A stretch of 64,000 nucleotides of DNA from Plantago ovata (taxonomy: Eukaryota; Streptophyta; Magnoliopsida; Lamiales; Plantaginaceae): NCBI GenBank assembly GCA_028274465.1, contig CM051456.1, forward strand, positions 68,620,753 to 68,684,752, in the 5' to 3' direction. A program made the position numbers and the translations under genes. Positions 45,445-57,121 of the stretch are shown in pieces. Within the stretch, counting starts at the first letter, position 1; each line of letters begins with the position of its first letter. Under the pieces are notes generated by a model. It had not been told where the DNA came from, did not search any database, and worked only from the letters and a program-made list of their open reading frames with translations.

Positions 45445-47865
45445 TTAATTATCCAATATTGGATGTCCATTAACGTGTTCAAGAATGTGTCCAGTGGAAA
45501 CCCAAGTCTTATGTTTTTCAACTTTGACTTGTTTTCTACTTGCTGAGGAACTAGGAGGTTTTGAGCTGAAAGACTTTTGATTCGTGCTGATCAAGTCCAC
45601 TTTCTGATGTGGTGTCTTGCTCGGTTGACCTTTTTGTTGAACATACTTTTGAGTAAGTTCTTTTCTAGCAAGGTTCCTTCTAGCCCTAGCATTTAGAGTC
45701 TTTTCAGAACTCTTAGGCTTGATTTTGTTCATCTCTTTGAAGTATCTTTGCTGACTTTGCTTATACTCGTGAAAAAGTTGATTTTGCTTGGTTTTGAAAC
45801 CGAGTCCACTTTTCGGAGAATGCTGAGCTTTTGTGTCAGCAACCTTACTTGATTCAGGTTTGTCAGCAAAGGTCTTCTGATTACTTTTAGTAATCTTGCC
45901 TTTTGACTTAACAAATTGCTTTTCAGCAACTTGTTTGGCGGAATGCTATACAGCATCCTTCTTCTTTACAGTTTTCTTCTCAGCAACCTGTTTTCCTTTT
46001 AAAGTCTTGTTACTTTGAGTAGCAACAGCGGGCTTTATGGTCGTAGGTACTTGACTGCATGTTTCAGCAACCTTAGATTGACCAAACTGATAGAGTTCTG
46101 GTTGACCACTATCAGTAGCACGTACGAAGGAAATCGGTGAATTGTCTTTACTCAAGATTTCAACGTCATCACCTTCATACGTTGCACCTAAACCTTCTTT
46201 CTGAGATGGATCTCTCAAATAAGAGTTTAGTTCAGTCAGCGTATTACTTGCGTCAGCATAAGATTTGAAATTGATTTTCATCTTTTTCATTTTTTGAATT
46301 TCAGCAAGTAACTTTAGAATTGAGGATTGATACTCTTCCAATTCTAATGCCATTTGAGAATTCTTCTCTGTAGCTTCAGCAATCAACTTTTTAAGACGCC
46401 TTATTTCAGCATCCTTTTCTTATTTCTCTTCCTTCAGCAAGATATACTTTTCAGTAGTCTTCTTGGTTAGAGTTTCAGCAATCTGTAGTTTCTCTTGCTG
46501 TCTGCTCAGAGTTTTCTCAAATCTTTCGATTTCTCCTTGAATCTTGTCAAGGTCAATCTCGTCTTCACTTTCTGAGTCTGAGTCAAAGGTAGGGTTGTTT
46601 ACCTGACCGGCCATGAGGCAGAACTCGTAGTTTGACACATCTAGATAAGCTTCCATAGCTATTCCACAAACTTCCTTGCCAATTTCTACGTCAAGAGTGG
46701 CTTCTTCATCGTCAGTGTCTGAGCTTTCATCCTCACTGTCTTCGGAGCTAGTATCAATGCACAATGCATCGGTTTTTGCTTGAAGCTTATTCTTTTCTTC
46801 AGCAATAAAAGCTCTTTTGAACTTCTTCTTCTTTTCAACAGATTTGCCTTTCAGCAAAGGGCAATTAGCTTTGAAGTGTCCAGGCTTTTTGCAGTAAAAG
46901 CAGAGATCATTTCCAACTGCTGGTTCTTCTGATGAAGTTGCTTGCTGATCTTGCTTGTTCAGCGAGCTAGTCTCATTCTTGTACTTATGGTAGTTGTTAC
47001 CAAGATGCTTTTTCAGCTTCTCTTTTGCTTTTCGCCTTTCAAGTTCCTTACTGATGAATTTCTTCATGTTTTTGACAACCAAAGTGTTTTCATCAGCAGG
47101 CTCTTTATCATTCTTCTTTTCAGAAGATGGCGGCTTTGCAGCAAGAGCAATGTTTTGCGATTTTTCAGCAAACACATTTTCTCTTTGCTTTGTCTCGTAG
47201 TTGACAGTAGCAAGATGAGAGAACAACTTTGTTAGTGTAATGTCTGGCATTCCTTGATTGTAGTAGAAGTTCTGAGTGTGGATTCATTCTTGGTTCAGAC
47301 TTTTGATGATGGTTTTCACCTTCTCAGAATCTGAGTAAAGATTTCCAACACCCAATGCTGCCATTTCACTAACAAGAGTTGTGAATCTGAAGTCCAAGTC
47401 TTCCAGTGACTCATTTGTACCTTGTTTAAAGTTCTGGAACTTTAACTTCAGCACTTCGAGTTTGTTTTCCTTGGTTTTGTCAGATCCAGCAGAAAGATCT
47501 TGAACCATTTTCCAAGCTTCCTTAGCAGTTTTAGCACCCCACAGTTTGCACTGTATGGTATCCGGAGTTGATCGAATGATGATGTTTCTTGCTTGGCCAT
47601 CAAGACGGAATCTCTTAGCTTCATCGGAAGTCCATTCCTCTCTTGATTTTGGAACAACGGTATCAACCGGTTCGCCTAAGATAGTTTCCTTTCCAGCTTC
47701 AGTGGTTTTGTGAGGAAAATTTCTTTCAACCTTAGTGATCTTGATAGGTCCATCATTAATGAAAGTAACCATCTCATCACTAATGGCCTCAAGATGTAGC
47801 ATCATGTTGTTTCGCCATTTTTCGTAGTTTTCCAGTTTCAACAAGGGAGCGTCTCCTAAAGACAT
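45445..47865 (-). pseudogene. gag of copy B
   Basis: The start is MSLGDAPLLKLENYEKWR at 47865, ~100 bp after the primer-binding site. UBN2-type capsid region (KAWKMVQDL near 47510); zinc knuckle CFYCKKPGHFKANC, complete, at ~46861-46902; acidic stretch (SSEDSEDESSDTDDEEA, 46740); coiled-coil-like segment (46560-46270); Lys-rich C-terminal region. In-frame stops at 47284, 46420, ~45945 and 45445 interrupt one otherwise continuous frame. The word TTGCTGAA recurs (Ala-Glu codons). Confidence 0.9.
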
Positions 47866-47963
47866 CCTGTCAGCAAAAGAGTACCAAACTGATCAAGTGA
47901 GAGTGATTTACGGAAAGCACCTAAGGGGATCTAGGTTCAGTGCTGAAGGTTAAAGAACCTCCA
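47866..47963 (-). other. short leader of copy B
   Basis: About 98 bp between primer-binding site and gag start. No gene; much shorter than the copia-1 and copia-2 leaders. Confidence 0.75.
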
Positions 47964-47975
47964 GCTCTGATACCA
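47964..47975 (-). other. primer-binding site (tRNA-iMet type) of copy B
   Basis: TGGTATCAGAGC on the element strand, two bases from the 5' LTR boundary. Confidence 0.93.
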
Positions 47976-47977
47976 CT

Positions 47978-49520
47978 TGTTGGTCCCTTTAAACAACAAG
48001 AAAAGACTAGGGGGGGGGTGAATAGTCTTTTCAAACTTTCGTCGTTTAAAAACTTTCTCAACAAGTACTTATTACTTAACTTTCTCAGCAAGCGCAAGTT
48101 ACTTTTCAATAACTAGTTTTGCTGATACTTAATATCAGAGAGCGGAAGTCTTTGATACAATAAGTGCTTAGTCAGTAAGTGATAGTTTCAGCAAGTGAAG
48201 TGAGTGACTGTGTACAGATAGATATGCTTTGCTGAAAACTAAGTACAGTAAGTAAATCACACAAACACTTTTATAGTGGTATCTGAGAGTGGCGTAATCT
48301 CTCAACTAATCCACTTTGTCCTTTCTAGTACTGAATCCACTAAGATAAGATTGAGGTTCCTTACAACACCTATCTAGAGCGATCCAAACAGAAACCAAAG
48401 CACACTTGCTTCGTTTCCAACCTAACTAGAGAATGAAACCTTGTTCTCCACCAAACTTGGTACTTTTAATCAGCAACACTATGCTCGATTAAGTTCCCCC
48501 TGAATATCACGCCTGAAAGGGTGTATTTTCAGTTAGAGAGGTTTGGGATGAGATAACTTAATTATAACTTATTCAGTTACAACAAATAATCTAAGAAACA
48601 AAACTTTGAATACTTTGCAGTAAACAAGCTTGATTGTATCTGGTGTCAAGACTTGTTCTTGTTCGAAAGAAAGAAGGAACACTTAACTAATTTTTTAGTC
48701 GTGTAAATTCTACTTCTTCACAAGTAGCTTTTTCAAGCTTTAAGTCTTGGAACGGATCAATGGCAGTAAAAGAGTATTTGAAGAGTATGTGAGTTTAAGC
48801 ACAAGTGAGAGTATGATCACGTTGTTGACATACTTCAACTCTTTGCCGGATGACCTCTATTTATAGTGAAATAAGGAGCCGTTTGAATTTCAAATTCTAA
48901 GGCTTTTGTTCCTTAAAATGTCACTATCTTGCTTTTGTACTTTCAGCAGCGTCCTTGTTTGTCTTCTAGTCTTCATGTCCTTCGCGTGCATGCTTTGTAT
49001 TTAATGCTTATTTGAATAAAATTCAAACAGTAACATTGGAGCGCAAATACAAGTACTTTCAGCAAGAGGTCACAAATGTTCATCAGCAAGTGGTCAGTCT
49101 CAGTTTCAGTAAGCACAACCTACTCTGTCGTTTAGATTTTCACTTATGCAATGTTGTTGCTGAAGTTTCCACTTTCTGAGCAACATGTGCTTTTGTAGAT
49201 ATCAGTCTTCAGAAATCTTCTAGTCTTCAGTCTTCGAAATCTTCAAGTTTCTGAGCGGTTCTAAATGCTTCAATAGTTTGTGTAAACAAAGTACATCATC
49301 AGCAAATGCTTCAATAGGTTGTATTTCTTTTCAGAAAACAAGATACATCATAAGCGGTAAAACCAACCTATCTAGCACCTACTCTAAGTCTTCAGCAAAC
49401 GTTCCTCTTTTACAATGTCCTTAAAATTCTAAATTCCTATGGACCTTAAGAGTACTAGTTACTGGACTTTCCTTAATTTAGCATGGTTAATTGCTCATCA
49501 AAATTACAAGTTTCCTAACA
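47978..49520 (-). repeat. 5' LTR of copy B, 1543 bp
   Basis: + strand limits tgttggtcc to cctaaca. It aligns throughout with 32875-34448 except for a ~31-bp loss in the first hairpin of U5. The TATA (ctctatttatagtg, 48855-48868) is intact. Confidence 0.92.
48855..48868 (-). promoter_or_regulatory. putative TATA box of copy B 5' LTR
   Basis: CACTATAAATAGAG on the element strand; conserved in A, C and D LTRs. Confidence 0.6.
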
Positions 49521-50776
49521 CCAGCTGCCTGCTTCTGTTTTATTTATTAATTTTAATTTCCTTTTCTTTTATTTGGACCTCATTCTAAATCCCGCCCAAA
49601 TGCACAAGTCTTCAATTAATTAATTAAATCTAATTCGATTCAATTAATTATATTTCTAAAATATATTTCATATATAATAAATTAATATTAGTCTAATTAA
49701 TAATAATTCCATTATATATTTTGTATAATAATTTAAGATTAATCTAATTAATATTTAATCCAATATACATAGCTCGTTTGTAGAAATATCACCTTGAAGT
49801 GTGACCCATAGGGCCTTGCATATTAAGCAACAATCCAATTAAGGTCATAATAAATTCCTAGACAATTTATCAGACAATATTAATATGCAAGGCACGTTTG
49901 TGAGGAAAACAAACCACCTATAGCGTAAGGTACTTTGATGATACGGTCCCTTCATTCACGAATACTCGAATGAGTCTAGAATATGGTTATGTGTCTATTC
50001 TAATAACTTCATTCATTGTCTCTCAATCTTATTAGTAGATCTATGAATTATGTCCAAATACCATTTTGACATATTCACATACGGTGGCCACCGGTTTTGT
50101 GATCGCACTAAATATGAGAAGTGAGTATTCTCTCCTAGTATCTATCACGGAGGAATGAATCCTATCTTGACCCAATCACTCACACCATATGCTTCCTAAT
50201 GTACCCAACACTTGCCGTATCTACCCTACCTTAAGAGTGCAAGCGTTGCGCATGGTCAAAGTACATTATTCCACATATGATGTAGTATTGGCCTCAAGTC
50301 TAAGGACTACTAACATCATCCTACACACCGATACTACCATAGACACTTAAATAGGTTTACCAAATGGCTTCTCGGTTGGGTATGCCAACACTCTCCAAAG
50401 TGTCCATATGTTCATTATGAATAAACAAGTTCATTCGTAGCAATGAGACCTACTACATCCTCGAAGGATCTAATGCAACATATGCTAGCTTCAATCGCAT
50501 CATTGATATCCCGTATCTCAATGACCTTAAGCTAGTGGCTTATTTTAGGACTTAATTATTGACACACAAGATCCCACTAACTTGGTGATTACCTTAAGTC
50601 CTTGGGAACATTTTATCGAATAATTCAAACAACCAAATAATATATTCATAAAAATGTAATGCCAATTGTATTTAATAATGTATAAATAAATAAACATAAA
50701 TAAATAACAATAACTGAATGTGATCAACTACATATCGTCCCTATCGTAGGTTGTCTCTAGGATATATATACTTTCA
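49521..50776 (-). repeat. copia-2 5' LTR, U3-side part
   Basis: It resumes exactly after copy B and matches 24724-25934, ending ctttca at 50776. It retains ~44 bp (49930-49975) that the 3' LTR lacks. Confidence 0.9.
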
Positions 50777-51065
50777 AGAGCGTGTTTTTACTTTATGATA
50801 TTAACCGTTGGATCAACAACTGACTTTAATCAATGGCCACGATTGTTTTCATGTCATGATTATTATCGAGTGTATCTGCGCCAAGATTAACAAATGACCA
50901 TTTTCAAGGATTTACTTGATGAATGCCTGTTTCAGCAAACACTTGTATACAACCATCTTTTAGTAGAACCAAACTCTTAAAGGGGACTTTCAAGGGATAT
51001 TATAATCTTAAGCAACTATTGGCCTGCTGAGTACCCGTTTCAGCAACCAATCAAATGTACCATTC
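50777..51065 (-). other. pol-ORF3 spacer of copy A, partial
   Basis: It matches the spacers of B (from ~40244) and C. It contains two recognisable hairpins: 50915-50937, and 51024-51044 (TGCTGA with TCAGCA, loop TACCCGT type). The TATA and ORF3 start are lost on the other side of copia-2. Confidence 0.75.
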
Positions 51066-51678
51066 TTATTGAGGTAGTTTAATCAATCCAAGGTTATACC
51101 TTAGCATTGCGAACCTATTATCTGGAAGGGGCTTGGTAAAGATGGCAGCAAGTTGATCATCAGTACCTATCTTTACAACCTCAATGTCTCCTTTTTCGAC
51201 ATGGTCTCAAATGAAATGGTGTCTAATATCAATGTGCTTTGCCCTTGAGTGAAATTTAGGATTTTTCATAATAGCAATAGCACTTGTATTATCACAAAAT
51301 ATTGGGGTTTTCTTTGCAGAAATACCATAATCTCTTAGTTGTTGCTGAATCCATATGATTTGAGCAGTACAACAACCAGCCGCAATGTATTCAAATTCAG
51401 TGGATGAATTGGCCACACAGGTTTGCTTCTTATTGAACCATGAAATTAGTCTTGTACCTAGAAACTGACAAGTTCCAGAGTTACTTTTCCGATCAAGAGT
51501 TGATCCACCATGGTCAGCATCTGAATAACCAACCTATTCTAATCCAGAATCTTTTGGATACCATAATCCAACATTGACAGTGCTTTGACATATTTCAGTA
51601 TTTTGAGTGCTTTCTTATAGTGTGATTCTCTAGGGTCAGATTGAAATCTTGCACACACACAAACAACATACTGAATGT
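51066..51678 (-). pseudogene. RNase H tail of copy A pol
   Basis: The last ~200 codons of pol, ending at TAA 51066-51068. It includes [13 protein letters not shown] and the [11 protein letters not shown] motif, with small indels and stops. It is cut at 51678 (ctgaatgt) by an Athila-type LTR; in copy B the same text continues caggtctac. Confidence 0.85.
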
Positions 51679-52082
51679 TGATGAACGAGATTGTCAGACT
51701 CAATTAATCAAATAAATTTATTTTTAGCCAAAGGCAATTCACAACTACAACGAAAACCAAGGCACGTAGTGTAGAAGTAAAATAACCTCGAGTGTCGATC
51801 TCTAAGGACGATAACTAGCTTTATCTAATTTAACTTAAACTATAAATTCAACAAACGACTTAGCACAGATTTTCTTACTAATAATAATGGAAGTTAGCGA
51901 TAGTATGATCATTCAAAGCATCAGGTTAATAATCATGCATGAAGTACTTGAACGTTTGCATAGAAATCTAAGATCATGAATTGTCCAATGTGTTCCGTTC
52001 AATTCAACACTACGAAGATGGAGGGCTTAGATAGAACAAAGAAATAAAGTAATAAGTCAAGTCTAAATCCCGTTACAGCCAC
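51679..52082 (-). repeat. inverted Athila-type LTR fragment
   Basis: Reverse complement of the last ~400 bp of the Athila-2 LTR (starts tgatgaacgagattg, contains cctcgagtgtcgatctct). It marks the outer 3' end of a minus-strand Athila element inserted in copy A pol, then cut at 52082 by Athila-2. The target site around gaatgt cannot be paired inside the window. Confidence 0.82.
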
Positions 52083-52438
52083 TGATGAACGTGTATTTTA
52101 CACTTTCATTCGAGTCTTTTTTTACCAATTTAGCTATCCTCTATGTTAATTTAGTTATATTTTAGTGCATTTTATTAGAATAGTGTCACGTTTCCCTTTG
52201 GTTTGTATTTTACAAGTTTTGGGTGAAAAACGAGGTTTTCCGGGTAATTATATTGAAGTAGACGAGGAATTGGTGTTCCGAAGGCATTTTTGGAGTATCT
52301 AGAAGATTCCGGATAGGATTTGAAGTCTAGGGGTCGAGTTTGAAGGCTAAAAGGTCACTAGAAGGCAAAAACCGAGTCCGAAAAGGAAAAGAAATCCAAA
52401 AACGCGTCGAAAACGCGTCACCTACCGACTGGACCTCT

Positions 52439-52517
52439 CGGGCGATTCGCCCGGGACGTGGGGCGGTTCGCCCCACACCGGGAGACTCGCCCGGTGTGTG
52501 GGGCGACTCGCCCCACA
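52439..52517 (+). promoter_or_regulatory. four tandem GC palindromes before Athila-2 TATA
   Basis: Palindromes: cgggcgattcgcccg (52439-52453); tggggcggttcgcccca (52459-52475); CACCGGG/CCCGGTG (52476-52496); TGTGGGGCG/CGCCCCACA (52497-52517). Arms differ but stay complementary, and the centre keeps an nntcg-like core. Athila-1 has two equivalents at 9400-9433. Confidence 0.6.
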
Positions 52518-52529
52518 CCGTCCGAACCT

Positions 52530-52540
52530 CTATATATAGT
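52530..52540 (+). promoter_or_regulatory. putative TATA box of Athila-2 LTR
   Basis: ctatatatag ~13 bp after the last palindrome; same arrangement as Athila-1. Confidence 0.55.
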
Positions 52541-53288
52541 TGCTCAGTTTCTTCGTTTTTTCATACTTTCTCAGACCTTTTTTCTCACCTTTCTCATTAG
52601 TTTTAGGTAGGAATTCTCCAGAGCCTGTTATGGGAATTCTTAGCTTAGGAGATACTTTTTCTTATCAATTTGGAGCTTGTGAGATCGCGATTCTTCGGAG
52701 ATTGACAACCTTCGGTAACATTGTATCTCAGATTTCTCTACTTTATATTTATTTATCTTTCAACATGTTTTTATTCAATCTTGCTATGATTTCTGTTGAT
52801 TGCATGACATCTATGAGTAGCTAAATTTATCGTTGGTGATAGTATGTGATTTCTTAGCGAAGGGTTAATAATTATGCTGATGGCGGTAAAGCGAATCAGA
52901 CTTTGAGTTATTGCTTTATTTCTTTGATCTATCTAAATCCTCTATCTTCGTAGTGTTGAATAATAACGGAACACAATTGGACAATTCATTGATCAAAGAT
53001 CTCTATGCAAAACGATCGGGTACTTCATGCATGATTATTAACCTGCTATGTTTCGAATGATCATACTATCACTAACTTACATTATCTGATAAGAAAAACC
53101 TTTGCTAAGTCGTCTGTTGATTTTATAGTTTAAGTTAGATTAGATAAAGCTAGTTATAGTCCTTAGAGATCGACACTCGAGGTTATTTTACTGCTACACT
53201 ACGGTTTTCCTTGTAGTTGTGAATTGCCTTTGGCTAAATACAAATTTATTTGATTAATTAGAATTTGACAAATTCCGGTTCATCAAAT

Positions 53289-53306
53289 TGGCGCCGTTGC
53301 CGGGGA
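53289..53306 (+). other. primer-binding site of Athila-2
   Basis: tggcgccgttgccgggga, three bases after the LTR. This sequence is characteristic of Athila-type elements and is usually assigned to tRNA-Asp. Confidence 0.85.
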
Positions 53307-53434
53307 CTATATTCCTTTTTTCTGTTTAGCTTATTTATATTTTCAGCATTCAATTCCTAGTTTTAGTTGTTTTTGTTTTTTCTATTTAATATGTCTCTGA
53401 TACTCCTTTCCTAGCTTATTACAAATAGTGTATG

Positions 53435-55535
53435 CGACATACACGATCTAGAGGAACACCGCTTGCTAATTCAATTGCTGAGATCGACAGAGTCTACCAC
53501 CAAAGAAGGCGACTACTTCAAAGACGTGAACTAGAGGAAATAGAGGATCTCTACAAAGTCTTTTCAAGGAAATCGACGGAATGGCAGAAGCTAGACCACT
53601 GAAAGCATGGGTTCAACCCTCCAAGGATCGTATGAGGGGACCGACGATTGTTCTTTCGTCTGCAACTCGAGATCTGGAAATCAAGAACCACGCTTTCCAA
53701 CAACTTCCGAGGTTCTATGGCTTAGCAAGGGAAGATGTGATGGGGTACTTGCACGATATCGATGATTTCGTCAACCAACTCCCACGACCCGGAGCTGAAA
53801 TAACAACGGACGAGTTGAGGATGAAGGTTTTTGCTATGGGGCTTGGCGACAGAGCCAAGTCATGGTTGAGTTCTCTACCGGCGGGCTCGCTGGACACTTG
53901 GGAGAAGGTTTTTTGAGCTTTCATGGAGAAATACTTCCCTCACACCTTGACTAACACGCTTAAGGCGCAAATCACTGGGTTCAAACAAGACTATGATGAG
54001 ACCATCTACACTGCGTTTGATAGGTTCCAAGACCTCATGAACAAGTGCCCTCACCATGGTTTTGAGCTTTCGGATCTAGTCCAACACTTCTACAATGGAC
54101 TAACCTTCGAGAACCAACAAGTGGTGGATTTCCAATGCCGTGGCAATATTTGGGAGGAAACCGCGGAAGCCGTCTGGGCGGTTTTCGAAAGGCTTGCTAA
54201 GGGTTCGCAATTCAAGGACCCAAGAGCGATGGTTAGGAGACGTGGACCTCAAGCTCCACCTACTCAAGAGGCCCCTATGTATTGGGGGAATGGGGATCGA
54301 TTCGAGTGCTTTACCAACGATTTGAAACAAGTCTTCAAGAACTCCGCAGGAACAGCTGTGTCAAACGAAGTTTGCCGAATATGCAAGAACTATGGGCATG
54401 GAGCTCATATGTGTAGATCGGAGCTTGCATATGATGATGGCAATTGGGTTCAAGGAGGCGAAGAGGAAGCGTTCGCTACGGAATTTGGTACTCAAGAAGC
54501 TAGCTACGGACAAGATGGTAGGAATCCTCGAGGTGGATTTTGGAGAAGAGGGTTCCGAAACAATCAAGGATATGCACCGGCTAGCCAAACTTATGTCCCT
54601 AACCAAGACCGTAGTAGGCTTAACTATGGTAATGATCACTGCGAAAATCCCGCTCCGAAAGAGAAACCGAAGTCGAAGACAGCTCTACTCATGGAGAACT
54701 TGCAAAAGATGGTTGATCACACCCAAAGTTTTCTTAAGCGTTATGAAGAAGATTCCGAGAAAACTAGGGCAAGGCTTGATCGATTGGAAGAGAGCACTAG
54801 GCTTGCCCATCAAAAGATGCAAGAGTTGATTGACCGAGGAGCAAGTAGGGAGCAAGGGAAGCTGCCTAGCAACACTGAAAACTCGATGTCCATTACCTTA
54901 GTGGGTGATCTTCCGGTTGAAATCACCATCAAGAAGGTTGCTAAGTGCGAGTGTTGCAAGGATGAAGAACCCCCACTAGCCAAGGAAGAAGAGAAGGACC
55001 TTGGTTCTGATGAGAGTGAAGAGGAGCAAGAGGATCCCGAGCCAATCCCTCAAAGTTTCGATGTTAAGGTCGGGATTGGTGAACTTGAAGAAGTTCGTGC
55101 TACACTAGACACGGGATCTTACTCTAATGTGCTCCCAATGAATGTGTTTGAGAAGAGTAGCCTTGGAAAACTATCTGAGCATAAGGCTATTGTGCAATTG
55201 GCGGATAGATCCTTTGTGAGACCCGAAGGCGTTGTGAAGAACATACTGGTTAAGATTGGTGAAGCTTCTGTGTACACCAAATTTGTAGTTATGTCGACGT
55301 CTACACCTGGGATGGGGGATGTTATTCTCTTGGGGCGAACGTTCTTGACTAAACTACGCTCCGTGATAGACATCTACCGAAGGACTTGCACCATTGAGGT
55401 GGATGTCAAGCGACATGTGTTGGGAGCCATATCTGATCCACCTGATCACTTCAATGCTTCTCACCCCATTAACTACTGTGGTCTTGCTATCTATGTTCAT
55501 TCTTATTCACAGGTTCGTGGCATGAGGAGAAGATC
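53435..55535 (+). pseudogene. gag-protease of Athila-2, truncated by copy C
   Basis: The likely start is MRHTRSRGTPLA at 53435, with a frame change before the main frame that is open from 53581. Gag core (FYGLAREDVMGYLHDIDDF, then LGDRAKSWLSSLP, 53720-53880); in-frame TGA 53914-53916 where Arg is usual; EKYFPHTLTNTLK; zinc knuckle CRICKNYGHGAHMC near 54375; Arg/Gly-rich linker; coiled coil (54680-54840); acidic stretch; retropepsin with LDTGSYSNVLP near 55105, VQLADRSFVRPEG and VILLGRTFL. It then runs into the copy C LTR. Family assignment is firm; RT is not reached in the window. Confidence 0.9.
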
Positions 55536-55620
55536 TGTTGGTCCCTTTAAACAACAAGAAAAGACTAGAAGGGAGGGGGGGTGAATAGTCTTTTCAAACT
55601 TTCGTCGTTTAAAAACTTTC

Positions 55621-55713
55621 TCAGCAAGTGCTTATTACTTTTCAGTAATGAGTTTGCTGATACTTAACTTTCTCAGCAAGCGCAAGTTACTTCACAGTAA
55701 CTAGATTTGCTGA
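55621..55713 (-). repeat. twin hairpins in the U5 end of the C LTR
   Basis: Two tandem ~52-bp units. Unit 1 (55621-55660): outer arms TCAGCAA/TTGCTGA, inner arms ATTACT/AGTAAT. Unit 2 (55673-55713): the same outer arms, inner arms GTTACT/AGTAAC. In the A LTR the outer arms of unit 1 are TCAACAA/TTGTTGA (18126-18165) and unit 2 has CTTGT/ACAAG (18188-18208). Confidence 0.75.
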
Positions 55714-56436
55714 TACTTAAAATCAGAGAGCGGAAGTCTTTGATACAATAAGTGCTTTTTCAGTAAATGAAGGTTTCAACAAGTGATGTGAGTGACTGTG
55801 TACAGATAGATATGATTTGCTGAAAACCAAGTACAGTAAGTAAATCACACAAACACTTTTATAGTGGTATCTGAGAGTGGCGTAATCTCTCAACTAATCC
55901 ACTTTGTCCTTTCTAGGAATGAATCCACTAAGATAAGTTTGAGGTTCCTTACAACACCTATCTAGAGCGATCCAAACAGAAACCAAAGCACACTTGCTTC
56001 GTCTCCAACCTAATCTAGAGAATGTTACCTTGTTCTCCACCAAACTTGGTACTTTTAATCAGCAAAACTGTGCTCGATTAAGTTCCCCCTGAATATCACG
56101 CCTGAAAGGGTGTATTTTCAGTTAGAGAGGTTTGGGATGAGATAACTTAATTATAACTTATTCAGTCACAACAATCTAAGAAACAAAACTTTGAATACTT
56201 TGCAGTAAACAACTTTGATTGTTTCTGGTGTCAAGACTTGTTCTTGTTCGAAAGAAAGAAAGAACACTTAACTAATTTCTTAGCCGTGTAAGTTCTACTT
56301 CTTCACAAGTAGCTTTTTCATGCTTTAAGTCTTGGAACGGATCAATGGCAGTAGGAGTATTGAAGGGTATGTGAGTTTAAGCACAAGTGAGAGTATGATC
56401 ACGTTGTTGACACACTTTAACTCTTTGCCGGATGAC

Positions 56437-56450
56437 CTCTATTTATAGTG
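56437..56450 (-). promoter_or_regulatory. putative TATA box of copy C 3' LTR
   Basis: CACTATAAATAGAG on the element strand. Confidence 0.6.
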
Positions 56451-57106
56451 AAATAAGGAGCCCTTTGAATTTCAAATTCTAAGGCTTTTGTTCCTTAAGA
56501 TGTCACTATCTTGATTTTGTACTTTCAGCAGCGTCCGTGTTTGTCTTCTAGTTTTCATGTCCTTCGCGTGCATGCTTTGCATTTAATGCTTATTTGAATA
56601 GAATTCAAACAGTAACATTGGAGCGCAAATACAAGTACTTTCAGCAAGAGGTCACATATGTTCCATCAGCAAGTGGTCAGTCTCAGTTTCAGCAAGCACA
56701 ACCTACTCTGTCGTATAGATTTTCACTTATGCAAGCTGTTGCTGATGTTTCCACTTTCTGAGCAACATGTGCCTCTGTAGATACCAGTCTTCAGAAATCT
56801 TCTAGTCTTCAGTCTTCGAAATCTTCAAGATTCTGAGCGGTTCTAAATGCTTCAATAGTTTGTTTGTAAAAACAAAGTACATCATCAGCAAATGCTTCAA
56901 TAGGTTGTATTTCCTTTCAGAAATCAAGATACATCATAAGCGGTAAAACCAACCTATCTAGCACCTATTCTAAGTCTTCAGCAAACGTTCCTCTTTTACA
57001 ATGTCCTTAAAATTCTAAATTCCTATGGACCTTAAGAGTACTAGTTACTGGACTTTCCTTAATTTAGCATGGTTAATTGCTCATCAAAATTACAAGTTTC
57101 CTAACA

Positions 57107-57121
57107 AATTTCCCCCTTTTT
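57107..57121 (-). other. polypurine tract of copy C
   Basis: AAAAGGGGGAAATT on the element strand, directly before the 3' LTR. Confidence 0.87.

Larger units (their letters stand above)
32875..49520 (-). mobile_element. copy B: complete Sirevirus-like element, 16.6 kb
   Basis: This is the reference copy for the family. 5' LTR 47978-49520, primer-binding site 47964-47975, gag 47865-45445, pol 45439-42048, spacer with hairpins, ORF3 39980-34712, polypurine tract 34449-34464, 3' LTR 32875-34448. A 1.16-kb tandem duplication repeats the pol tail and part of the spacer. The third ORF after pol, the size and the RNase H type ([22 protein letters not shown]) fit the Sirevirus (SIRE/Maximus) group of Ty1/copia. 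It is inserted in the copia-2 5' LTR; flanks tcagt and ccagc are not a clean target duplication. Confidence 0.9.
24202..50776 (-). mobile_element. copia-2: Ty1/copia element interrupted by copy B
   Basis: 3' LTR 24202-25934 (truncated), polypurine tract, gag-pol 25949-30207, leader, primer-binding site 32208-32219, and a 5' LTR split into 32221-32874 and 49521-50776 by copy B. It is a relative of copia-1: the same gag-pol type, polypurine tract, leader hairpins and LTR motif gtgtgacccatagggcc. It is inserted in the pol-ORF3 spacer of copy A. Confidence 0.9.
18041..51678 (-). mobile_element. copy A: Sirevirus-like element, split by copia-2
   Basis: Components in + order: 3' LTR (18041-19587), polypurine tract, ORF3 (to 24201), [copia-2, 24202-50776], spacer (50777-51065), pol tail (51066-51678). 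The two halves are the same family and strand and join in the order seen in intact copies B and C, apart from ~1 kb lost at the 24201 junction. At 51679 it is cut by an Athila-type LTR. Its 5' half is outside the window. Confidence 0.82.
52083..53285 (+). repeat. Athila-2 5' LTR, 1203 bp
   Basis: Ends tgatgaacg and ttcatca. Similar to Athila-1 at both ends. It carries four GC palindromes (52439-52517) directly upstream of a TATA box. Confidence 0.88.
52083..55535 (+). mobile_element. Athila-2: 5' part of an Athila-type Ty3/gypsy element
   Basis: 5' LTR, primer-binding site and gag-protease in order, cut at 55535 by copy C. The rest lies beyond the window. Left flank gccac lies within another Athila LTR. 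Confidence 0.88.
55536..57106 (-). repeat. 3' LTR of copy C, 1571 bp
   Basis: + strand limits tgttggtcc to cctaaca. TATA at 56437-56450. Twin hairpins at 55621-55713. Confidence 0.92.
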
